Made by a program: the position numbers and the translations under genes. A stretch of DNA of 64,000 nt, from the NCBI RefSeq assembly GCF_900142475.1, contig NZ_FRAY01000002.1, positions 62,001 to 126,000 on the forward strand, written 5' to 3'. Position 1 is the stretch's first letter; each line of letters begins with the position of its first letter. The DNA comes from Fibrobacter sp. UWH4 (GTDB lineage Bacteria; Fibrobacterota; Fibrobacteria; Fibrobacterales; Fibrobacteraceae). Below the pieces are notes generated by a model that ran no database searches, was not told where the DNA came from, and was given only the letters and a program-made list of their open reading frames with translations. This document shows, piece by piece, positions 31,625 through 39,162 of the stretch.

Positions 31625-32185
31625 TTAGGCCTCCACCTCTACGAGATAAACGGAATTTTCTTTATCGATCGGTTCAATCTGCACGCGGACTTCCTGGTCC
31701 TGTGCGGTTTCAACCGTAAGACCTACGCAATCGGGTGCAATCGGAAGTTCGCGGTGACCGCGGTCCACCAGCACACAAAGGCGGATTGCCGCCGGGCGCC
31801 CGAGGTCTAGAATCGCCTGCATGGCGGCTCGCACCGAGCGGCCCGTATAAAGCACATCGTCCACGAGAATCACCGTCTTGCCTTCGACCGATGCAGGCAT
31901 TTCGGTAATGCGCATCTCGGTGGAACCCACATGCTTGCGGTAGTGGAAGTCGTCACGGTAGAAGGTTGCATCAATGCTCCCCATCGGGACCGTCTTGTTA
32001 AACTTTTGACTTAAGCGCTCGCAAATCTTTTTAGCGAGAGGGATTCCGCGACTTGCCATGCCGAGCACCACCATGTCGTCGGCAGTCGGATGCATCTTGG
32101 CAAGCTTTGCCGCCATTTCGTCGAGGGCGAATTCCATCGCCTGAGCAGACAGAAGCTCTCTGATTTTTTTACAGTTGTCTTTCAT
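31625..32185 (-). CDS. pyrR: Bifunctional pyr operon regulator/uracil phosphoribosyltransferase
   Basis: The 186-residue protein has the PRPP-binding motif VILVDDVLYTGRSVRAAM and the PyrR context ASRGIPLAKKI and RDDFHYRKHV. PyrR binds pyr mRNA and controls attenuation when UMP is high, and also has uracil phosphoribosyltransferase activity. The gene heads pyrR-pyrB-pyrX. I do not see a clear PyrR-binding loop in the 32186-32350 leader. Confidence 0.93.
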   Translation of the reverse strand: MKDNCKKIRELLSAQAMEFALDEMAAKLAKMHPTADDMVVLGMASRGIPLAKKICERLSQKFNKTVPMGSIDATFYRDDFHYRKHVGSTEMRITEMPASVEGKTVILVDDVLYTGRSVRAAMQAILDLGRPAAIRLCVLVDRGHRELPIAPDCVGLTVETAQDQEVRVQIEPIDKENSVYLVEVEA

Positions 32186-32428
32186 ATAGGTATCAGGTCG
32201 GTCGCAAAGCGCCCTCTGAGGTTCGAGGTCACTCGCGCCGCTCGTTTTGAGTTTTTCTGCTAGAAATTAGTTTTTTTCTTGACTTTTTTCTTGAAAAAGT
32301 TGTAAAACACCCCTATTTTTTATATATATAAGGAAAACAACATATTACGCTTTTTGCTAGAGACTATTCCTTTCAAACTCGCAGCTCAAAGCGTAGCGAG
32401 CTCATACCTCACACCTATAGGAGATTCC

Positions 32429-32974
32429 ATGTTCAATCAGCTGGGTAAACCCGAAGCAGGCGAAACCATCGCCATCATGAAGACCAACCACGGCACCATG
32501 AAGCTGCGCCTTTTTGAAGAACTCGTCGGCGAATGTGCCACGAACTTTATTGAACTCGCCAAGCAGGGCAAGTATGACGGCGCCCCGTTCCACCGCATTA
32601 TCAAGGACTTTATGATCCAGGGCGGCGACTTCACAAACCGTAACGGTACCGGCGGACACTCTGCCAAGGGTCCGGGCACCACGATCGGCGACAAGTACGA
32701 TTCCCGCCTCACCCACATGCGCGGCGCTCTTAGCTGGGCAAAGACCGCCATGCCGCACAGCATTGGCAGCCAGTTCTTCATTGTCCACGGCGACAATGTG
32801 CATTTCTTGGACCACGACCAGGTGGGCCCCGGCCCCGCTGACGGTTACTCCGTATTCGGCCAGCTCTACGAAGGCTTCGAAGTCCTCGACGAAATCGCAG
32901 GTGTCAAGACCGACCGCCGCGACGCACCGTTTGAAGACGTGATCATCGAATCCGTGACGATCGAGAAGGCTTAA
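32429..32974 (+). CDS. Cyclophilin-type peptidyl-prolyl cis-trans isomerase
   Basis: The 181-residue protein has the cyclophilin core: FHRIIKDFMIQGGDFTNRNGTGG (catalytic R, F, M, Q), LSWAKTAMPHSIGSQFFI and HLD-like FLDHDQ...VFGQLYEGFEVLDEIAG. It catalyses proline isomerisation and, lacking a signal peptide, should be cytosolic. The ATG at 32429 follows AGGAG; in-frame codons upstream to 32354 translate a repeat-like leader. It is divergent from pyrR across an AT-rich region with TTGTAA-17-TATATA as a candidate promoter. Confidence 0.93.
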   Translation: MFNQLGKPEAGETIAIMKTNHGTMKLRLFEELVGECATNFIELAKQGKYDGAPFHRIIKDFMIQGGDFTNRNGTGGHSAKGPGTTIGDKYDSRLTHMRGALSWAKTAMPHSIGSQFFIVHGDNVHFLDHDQVGPGPADGYSVFGQLYEGFEVLDEIAGVKTDRRDAPFEDVIIESVTIEKA

Positions 32975-32975
32975 G

Positions 32976-33106
32976 AAGTAAACAGTAGGCAGTGGTTAGT
33001 GGTTAGGAATGCAATAAGAACGTTTCTTTTACGTCCCTACTTGCGAACAACTAAATCCTTTCCTGTTTACGGCCTAAAGGCCTAATCACTGTTTACTAAC
33101 CACTGT
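32976..33106. repeat. Inverted intergenic repeat of the CAGTGGTTAG type
   Basis: AACAGTAGGCAGTGGTTAG (from 32980) is mirrored by CCTAATCACTG...CTAACCACTGT (33080-33105). The TTAGTGG word also forms the tandem at 41879. Confidence 0.6.
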
Positions 33107-33140
33107 CGAAAAAAAAATTCATTTTTTTTCATATCCACCC

Positions 33141-33169
33141 TTGACAAGGCGAACCAAACATTCTATATT
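33141..33169 (+). promoter_or_regulatory. Promoter of tRNA-Ala
   Basis: TTGACA, 17 bases, TATATT, ending 13 bases before the tRNA; close to the sigma70 consensus. Confidence 0.8.
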
Positions 33170-33182
33170 TGGGCCAGCCCTC

Positions 33183-33255
33183 GGGGTTATAGCTCAGTTG
33201 GTAGAGCGCCTGCATGGCATGCAGGAGGTCAGGAGTTCGACTCTCCTTAGCTCCA
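33183..33255 (+). tRNA. tRNA-Ala (GGC anticodon)
   Basis: The cloverleaf has acceptor GGGGTTA/TAGCTCC (with G-T wobble pairs), D arm AGCTCAGTTGGTAGAGC, anticodon loop ATGGCAT (GGC) and T arm GGAGTTCGACTCTCC. The discriminator is A. Confidence 0.95.
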
Positions 33256-33263
33256 CTGAAAAA

Positions 33264-33291
33264 CCGCTTGATAATCAAGCGGCTTTTTTTT
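33264..33291 (+). terminator. Terminator of tRNA-Ala
   Basis: CCGCTTGAT-A-ATCAAGCGG is a perfect 9-bp stem followed by eight T residues. Confidence 0.85.
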
Positions 33292-33358
33292 CATTTACAA
33301 CAGCATTTGAAATTCTGAATGCAACACATTCTCGAAATTTATTCTTTTTCCGGAAATT

Positions 33359-33664
33359 TTATTCCAACATCGGAGCGACCGTCAAAATGACGAGCCCGAT
33401 AAGCACCGCATTCAAGAAGAAAAAGGAGCGGCGCACAATCTTGTAGAAAAGAGGCAACCAGTGAAACTCATGGTCGGACGGTTGCAACAGTTCCTTGAAC
33501 CCGAGAAAAATGCTTATCGCCCCCGTCACGATCATCATCATTGCACCAACAAAATAGCCTTCGTTCCAAACGGCCACCGTAAGGATGGTTCCCATCAGCA
33601 TCGCAATGACTCCGATAACGACTCCTATGCGTAAAATCAGCGTGTTCAATTTTTGCAGTTTCAA
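33359..33664 (-). CDS. Small hypothetical membrane protein
   Basis: The 101-residue protein has three hydrophobic segments (about 11-32, 37-55 and 80-98), with a short charged loop LLQPSDHEFHW. I do not recognise a family. It ends shortly after the tRNA-Ala terminator and stands alone on its strand. Confidence 0.55.
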   Translation of the reverse strand: MKLQKLNTLILRIGVVIGVIAMLMGTILTVAVWNEGYFVGAMMMIVTGAISIFLGFKELLQPSDHEFHWLPLFYKIVRRSFFFLNAVLIGLVILTVAPMLE

Positions 33665-33828
33665 GGGAATTCCTCTAGGTTGGGGTTCTTAAATATAAAA
33701 AAATAAGCTCCGATTCAAATTACAAATCTGTAGCAGCTCCGCTACGGTAACAATAACAGCGCAAAAATGTAACTATGATTTTTCAAAAGACGTTTCTAAT
33801 TTTGCTCCATCCAAAATTAGGATTCTCC

Positions 33829-35328
33829 ATGAAAGCCCAAATCATCGCAATTATTACGGGAGCAGCCGCGGTTTCTATTTTTGCCGGCGGCCTGAACACC
33901 AACACCAACCAGTCCATCGCCTACCAGCGACACGTCATGCGGTACGCCACCACCGACAACGATGCGCCTATTTTTAACCCGGCGGGAACCGCATTCATGG
34001 AAGACGGATGGCACGTATCCCTGAACTCCCAGGCATTCTGGCAGACACGCACCATCTATACAGAATCTCCACTTTTCGACGAAGAAAAGAAATTCGAAGG
34101 CAAGGCACAAATTCCTGCAATGCCAAGCCTGCTTGCTACATGGCACCGCGGCGATCTCGCCATTTCAGGCTATTTCGGAATCGTAGGCGGAGGCGGAAAA
34201 CTCGACTACAAAAAAGGCATTCCCTCTTTCGAAACCGCCGTGGCGCAGATTCCGGGGCTTTTAACCAAGAACGGACTTACAACCACCGACTACAGTGCCG
34301 ACCTGTCGCTCAAAGGAACCTCGTACGTCTTCGGTTTCGGTCTCGGCGCCGCATACCGCATCAACGAGATGTTCTCCGCCTATCTAGGCGCCAAGTTCAG
34401 CTACGCCATCAACCATTACGAAGGCAAACTCCAGAACGTACAGGTCAACCCCAAAAATGCGCAGCTCGGTCTTGACGGAGAAATGGTCAAGGCGGCGGTC
34501 ACCTTCAACCAGCTCTCCGAAACCTTGGCAAGCTATGCCGAACAGGCCGCCGAAGGCGCCCAAAAAGCAGCAGCCGCAGCCAAGCAATATGAAGCCGCGG
34601 GTGACAAGGCTACAGCAGCCCAATATACAGCCAAGGCAAACGAGCTGAAGGAATCCGCCAAGGAATACACCATCAAGTCCAAGACTTTCGAAGCCGTCGC
34701 AGAACAGGTTTCCGACAAGGAACTTGACGTGGAACAGACCGGATGGGGCATCACCCCGCTCGCCGGCATTTCCTTTAAATACAAGGACCTGACTGCCGGT
34801 ATCAAATTAGAGTACAACACCTCGATCGAAATGAAAAACGACACAAAGAAAAACGAAGTCGGCCTCGCTGCTTACGACGATGGAGTCAAGTCACACAGCG
34901 ACATTCCTGCATCAATCTATATGGGATTGACTTACGCCCTCTTCGACAACTTCCGCATCAGCGCCGGTTACGGACACTGGTTCGACTGGTATGCCGATTT
35001 GCCGGGCGATCAGGAAAAGCACGCCGAAGGTACCGACGAATTCTTGGGTGGCGTCGAAGCAGACATCTTAACGCGTTTGACTATCAGCGGAGGCTTCCAG
35101 ATTTCGCAATACCACCTGGATGACGAATACATGAGCGACATGAGCTTTATCATGGATAACGTGACCCTCGGCTGCGGACTCGCTTTCCGAGCCACCGACT
35201 GGATCAAGATTAACGTTGCCTACTTCCATTCCATTTACGACGACTGGAAAGAAAAGGAAGCCTACGGCAGCAACACCTACAAACGCACAAGCCACGGAAT
35301 CGGACTCGGGGCCGACCTGGATTTCTAA
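33829..35328 (+). CDS. FadL/OmpP1-like outer-membrane protein with a helical insertion
   Basis: The 499-residue protein has a signal peptide (to about residue 20), then the FadL-like N-terminus NQSIAYQRHVMRYATTDNDAPIFNPAGTAFMEDGW, followed by alternating beta strands ending in an aromatic residue (GLGADLDF). FadL-type porins carry hydrophobic compounds across the outer membrane. Between about residues 222 and 295 an alanine-rich, heptad-like helical stretch (ETLASYAEQAAEGAQKAAAA and onward) interrupts the barrel; this is not usual for FadL. The ATG at 33829 has AGGA upstream and starts the signal peptide. Confidence 0.82.
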   Translation: MKAQIIAIITGAAAVSIFAGGLNTNTNQSIAYQRHVMRYATTDNDAPIFNPAGTAFMEDGWHVSLNSQAFWQTRTIYTESPLFDEEKKFEGKAQIPAMPSLLATWHRGDLAISGYFGIVGGGGKLDYKKGIPSFETAVAQIPGLLTKNGLTTTDYSADLSLKGTSYVFGFGLGAAYRINEMFSAYLGAKFSYAINHYEGKLQNVQVNPKNAQLGLDGEMVKAAVTFNQLSETLASYAEQAAEGAQKAAAAAKQYEAAGDKATAAQYTAKANELKESAKEYTIKSKTFEAVAEQVSDKELDVEQTGWGITPLAGISFKYKDLTAGIKLEYNTSIEMKNDTKKNEVGLAAYDDGVKSHSDIPASIYMGLTYALFDNFRISAGYGHWFDWYADLPGDQEKHAEGTDEFLGGVEADILTRLTISGGFQISQYHLDDEYMSDMSFIMDNVTLGCGLAFRATDWIKINVAYFHSIYDDWKEKEAYGSNTYKRTSHGIGLGADLDF

Positions 35329-35611
35329 CCCACACCCCTTAAAAAATTTGGTGAGCCATAAGCGGCTCTGCGCAAGCGAGCCGTGATGGCGACCTTTGAC
35401 CACTTAGTGCTTTAGCACTTATGTGGGCATGGCCACCTTTAGGTGGTAGCGAGCGCTTCGGGGACGAACTTAGTTATTTGGGCGCGAGCGGTCTTATAAG
35501 GAGAAGGCTTCCTCTAATAGAGGAGGCTTGTTGCATTTGGGAAAGGGGGGTGTTAGGGAGGGCGAAGCCTTCCCTAGTCGGAGAATGCCTCCGCTGTTAG
35601 CGGAGGCATTC
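35329..35611. repeat. Run of hairpins downstream of rnpB and the FadL-like gene
   Basis: No gene is seen. The stretch contains GTGCTTTAGCAC, GCCACCTTTAGGTGG, AGGCTTCCTCT-AAT-AGAGGAGGCTT (35505-35529), TAGGGAGGGC-GAA-GCCTTCCCTA (35554-35576) and a perfect 13-bp stem GAATGCCTCCGCT-GTT-AGCGGAGGCATTC (35583-35611) at the 3' end of rnpB, which may act as its processing or termination signal. Confidence 0.6.
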
Positions 35612-35991
<380 letters not shown>

Positions 35992-36034
35992 AAAGTCAAA
36001 TATAGGAAATTACCCCTAAAAATAAAAGGGAGAA

Positions 36035-36175
36035 CTATTCCTTGATATGCCCACACTTGTCGCAGGTGAGCTTGTAGCTGTTATCCGGGTCGACAACCAT
36101 CACGCCGTCGCATTCAGGAACTTCACACGGGAGCTCCCCCGGCATGACTTCGCGGTACGTTTCTTTTTCGGCCAT
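36035..36175 (-). CDS. Small zinc-ribbon-like protein
   Basis: The 46-residue protein (start MAEKETYREVMPGELP) has two cysteine pairs, CEVPEC and CDKC, in the arrangement of a rubredoxin-like zinc ribbon (C-x4-C ... C-x2-C). It is not assignable to a pathway. It starts one base after the rfbD stop, with GGAGAA upstream, so it is likely cotranscribed with rfbD. Confidence 0.7.
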   Translation of the reverse strand: MAEKETYREVMPGELPCEVPECDGVMVVDPDNSYKLTCDKCGHIKE

Positions 36176-36176
36176 A

Positions 36177-37091
36177 TTATTCTCCGATTTCCTTGAGGTA
36201 ACGGGCCAAGGCATCTTGCCATGTCGGAAGAGGCTTGAAACCAGCTTCAACGAGCTTACTCTTGTCGAGACGGCTGTTGAACGGGCGCGCCGCCTTGCTC
36301 AAGCCATATTCGGCGGTAGTTACCGGCAACACCTTCGTGGAGAGGCCCGCCTGTTTGTAGATTTCACAGGTAAAGTCGTACCAGCTGATGTACCCGCCTT
36401 CGTTGGTGGCATGGTAGTAGCCGTACTTTTCCGTTTCGTTCATATCGATGAGCAAGCGTGAAAGGTCCAGCGTATATGTGGGCGTACCAATCTGGTCATT
36501 CACCACGCGCACGGTATCGTGAGTTTTCCCCACATTCAACATCGTCTTGATAAAATTCTTGCCATTCAGGCCGAACACCCAGGCGATTCTCACGATAAAA
36601 TACTTCTCAAGCGTGTTGGCGACCGCAAGTTCGCCTTCGAGCTTAGTCTGACCGTAGACATTCAGAGGCTTGTAATCCTTGCAGTCGGGTTTCCACGGTT
36701 CCGTTCCCTGACCATCAAACACGTAATCCGTACTAATGTAGGTCATCTTACAACCCAAGTGATGGCAGGCATCGGCAATATTCTGCGTACCGCCGGCATT
36801 TACTGCGCGAACCTTCGCCACATTGGCATCGTCTTCGGCCATGTCCACCGCCGTCCACGCGGCACAGTGAATCACGGCATCGGGCTTGATTTCAGAAAGC
36901 ACATTGTCAACTGCGGCGCTGTCGGTAATGTCGAGCTGCACATAGGGCATCGTCGTCACGGCGGAACCGTCGGCTACCCCGCTGTAAGCTGGCGCCATGT
37001 CGGAGCCAACGCCCGTATGTCCGCGCTTCGCAAGTTCGTTCATTACGTCGTGACCCAGCTGGCCACCTACACCCGTCACAAAAAATTTCAT
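36177..37091 (-). CDS. rfbD: dTDP-4-dehydrorhamnose reductase
   Basis: The 304-residue protein begins MKFFVTGVGGQLGHDVMNEL (Rossmann GxxGQLG), has DAVIHCAAWTAVD, STDYVFDG and the catalytic YxxxK in YGQTKLEGE, the RfbD/RmlD pattern. It reduces dTDP-4-dehydro-L-rhamnose to dTDP-L-rhamnose for surface polysaccharides. The other rml genes are not in the window. Confidence 0.92.
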   Translation of the reverse strand: MKFFVTGVGGQLGHDVMNELAKRGHTGVGSDMAPAYSGVADGSAVTTMPYVQLDITDSAAVDNVLSEIKPDAVIHCAAWTAVDMAEDDANVAKVRAVNAGGTQNIADACHHLGCKMTYISTDYVFDGQGTEPWKPDCKDYKPLNVYGQTKLEGELAVANTLEKYFIVRIAWVFGLNGKNFIKTMLNVGKTHDTVRVVNDQIGTPTYTLDLSRLLIDMNETEKYGYYHATNEGGYISWYDFTCEIYKQAGLSTKVLPVTTAEYGLSKAARPFNSRLDKSKLVEAGFKPLPTWQDALARYLKEIGE

Positions 37092-37146
37092 TTTTTTACC
37101 TCAAAGAGAAATATAGCTAATCGGCATTATGAGATTCCGCAAAGTA

Positions 37147-37174
37147 CAAAAAACGCCCCGTGTGGCAGGGCGTT
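37147..37174 (-). terminator. Terminator of the GH11 gene
   Basis: On the minus strand AACGCCC...GGGCGTT forms a stem followed by a T tract, 47 bases after the stop. Confidence 0.8.
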
Positions 37175-37220
37175 CTCTTGTCATCCTTGATATAGGAGTG
37201 CTTTAGGAATTGACAAATTC

Positions 37221-38927
37221 TTAACGGGTCACGCGCACCAGATTGAGCTTGCTTCCCTGCTTCACCATGTAGACTCCAGCCTTCTGGAACTTGGCGAAGA
37301 GAGCGTCGGCAACGGTGGCGCCATTGGCTACATCGACACGACCGAGCGTACGCCCCTGCATGTCGAACACCTGGTAGGTCTTGCCAGCAGCGTTCAAGCG
37401 CAGCGTCGATGCGATTGCCTGGGGATTACCACCTTCGCTACCAGTGGTGAAGACCAGCTTGACGTCACTAATCTTGACTGTACCTGTAGCTTGTCCCAAA
37501 TTGAAGGCAAACTGAGCGGCTTCATCAGTATCTTCTTCCATAGCAAAGATAAATGAGTATTCCTTTTCCGTAGTGGTGATGTCAAATTCCTTAGTGGCGT
37601 ATGCACCCCAGGGGTCTACGGATTGTTGGAAATTAACTTCAATCTTGCGATCTACATCAGCGCTAGCCTTAAAGGACAACTTGTACTTCATGCCCTTATC
37701 AAGAGCCAGATTGTACTGAACAAGCTGCGGCTGGTAAGTTTCTGCACCAATAGTGGTAACGTCAACCGTAGCCGTGCCACCAGAAACAGATGTCTTTGCA
37801 GCAGAGTTACCCCAGTTTGTACCCTGCCCCAGGAACCAAGATGCATCTTGGCTTGTAGAAATCACACTGCCGCTCGGGAAATCACCATCCTTAAGAAGGT
37901 TCACTGTGGTTTCGCCGACCAATTCAAACTTGGCGACAACAGACTTTTCCTTGTCCATGGTTACAGAAATGGTTTCGGTAGAGCCGGTAACATCACCTTC
38001 CCAACCCACAAACTTCCAGCCTTCGTTGGCTTTGGCGGTGAGCTGTACAGCTGTTTTTGGAGCATAATAGTTAGCTTCGGGGCTCTTTGTCACAGTACCT
38101 GCAGCAGCCGGAGATGCAGTTACATTGAGGCCAAGTTCATCGGCACTGCCACCGATTTTCAGCAGGTTCTTCTTAACGGTAGCATGACCTTTTGCAGAGC
38201 CCGTATTTCCGGTGTAGGATTCAATTTTCATGGAAGCAACTTCATACAGTCTACCCATCTTCATACCCACTTTAGCCCATTCGCTGAAGTGCTTGGAAAT
38301 AGAAATGGTGCCCTTGGTGCGATGCTGGCTCGTATTCTTCGGGATGGACCAATACTGTTTAAAGGTGCTGGTACCCGAAAGAGAAGGTTGCTGAATACGG
38401 TCGGTAGTATAGAAATCGTAGTCAATACCATCGATCTTTGCAGAACCAAAATATTTACCGTTCGAGGTAGGATTGTAGGGTCCTCGATCCTGGATAATGT
38501 AGTATTCAATTTCATCGGTGAAACCACTGGGAATGTCCGCCTTGTCATAATAGCCCCAGCCATAGACACTGACATACTTCACGTTGTCGGTGGAGCTCCA
38601 TTCCACTTCAAATTCGGAGGTAATATTACCCACATTCTGTACGGTAACAGTAGAGTTAGACCCCCAACGCTTTCCGGAACGGGCCAACATGTTGATAGTA
38701 CCACTCCATTCAACGGAGAATGCACCACCATTTTCGGTGCTCGGGTTAAGCGTCATAGTTGCGTTACCGGCACCATTCTGGCTCCAGAGTTCGTAATCAT
38801 AGCCTGCGCCGCTACCCATTTTCTGGGACGTGCCATTAGAGCAGTTAAGGGTGGTCTGCCCCCAGGAAATGGATGACGAAATTGCGGCTACGGCAAAGGC
38901 TGTTGTTAAAATTTTCTTTACACTCAT
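37221..38927 (-). CDS. Secreted GH11 endo-1,4-beta-xylanase with InlB-like repeat, CBM and C-terminal sorting domain
   Basis: The 568-residue protein has a signal peptide (to about 23), a GH11 domain (about 28-250) with YDYELWSQ, FSVEWSGTINM, EIEYYIIQDRGPYNP (nucleophile E141) and MKIESYTGNTGSA (acid/base E236), an InlB-B-like bacterial repeat (about 262-335, GWKFVGWEGDVTGS), a CBM4/9-like beta-sandwich (about 340-500) and a C-terminal domain YQVFDMQGRTLGRV...KAGVYMVKQG resembling type IX secretion sorting domains. It cleaves xylan chains outside the cell. AGAGG precedes the ATG. Confidence 0.9.
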   Translation of the reverse strand: MSVKKILTTAFAVAAISSSISWGQTTLNCSNGTSQKMGSGAGYDYELWSQNGAGNATMTLNPSTENGGAFSVEWSGTINMLARSGKRWGSNSTVTVQNVGNITSEFEVEWSSTDNVKYVSVYGWGYYDKADIPSGFTDEIEYYIIQDRGPYNPTSNGKYFGSAKIDGIDYDFYTTDRIQQPSLSGTSTFKQYWSIPKNTSQHRTKGTISISKHFSEWAKVGMKMGRLYEVASMKIESYTGNTGSAKGHATVKKNLLKIGGSADELGLNVTASPAAAGTVTKSPEANYYAPKTAVQLTAKANEGWKFVGWEGDVTGSTETISVTMDKEKSVVAKFELVGETTVNLLKDGDFPSGSVISTSQDASWFLGQGTNWGNSAAKTSVSGGTATVDVTTIGAETYQPQLVQYNLALDKGMKYKLSFKASADVDRKIEVNFQQSVDPWGAYATKEFDITTTEKEYSFIFAMEEDTDEAAQFAFNLGQATGTVKISDVKLVFTTGSEGGNPQAIASTLRLNAAGKTYQVFDMQGRTLGRVDVANGATVADALFAKFQKAGVYMVKQGSKLNLVRVTR

Positions 38928-38963
38928 ATTTTTCCTCTTAGGGGGTGGTTTGTATTCCCTTCT

Positions 38964-38992
38964 AATTTATACTATTCTACATAGGCAATCAA
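38964..38992 (-). promoter_or_regulatory. Putative promoter of the GH11 gene
   Basis: TTGATT, 17 bases, TAAATT on the minus strand, 36 bases before the start codon. Confidence 0.5.
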
Positions 38993-39085
38993 GTTCTACT
39001 GGATAAAATCCGTTGTTACCTTTTACAACAGAAAAAAAAAGGAAAAACGGCGATTTTTGAGTAAAAAAGCCTGTTTTTGATACAG

Positions 39086-39113
39086 AAAAGCCCCTCTCAA
39101 ACATGAGAGGAGC
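39086..39113 (-). terminator. Terminator of gyrA
   Basis: GCTCCTCTCA-TGTT-TGAGAGGGGC on the minus strand (one wobble) is followed by TTTT, downstream of the gyrA stop. Confidence 0.75.
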
Positions 39114-39162
39114 GTTATTTATATACGGATTGCATAGGCCCCTTTCGAGGCCCCGCACCGTT

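Noticed and set aside
32186-32350. PyrR-responsive attenuator upstream of pyrR
   Set aside because: I could not find a PyrR-binding loop or a terminator/antiterminator pair in this leader.
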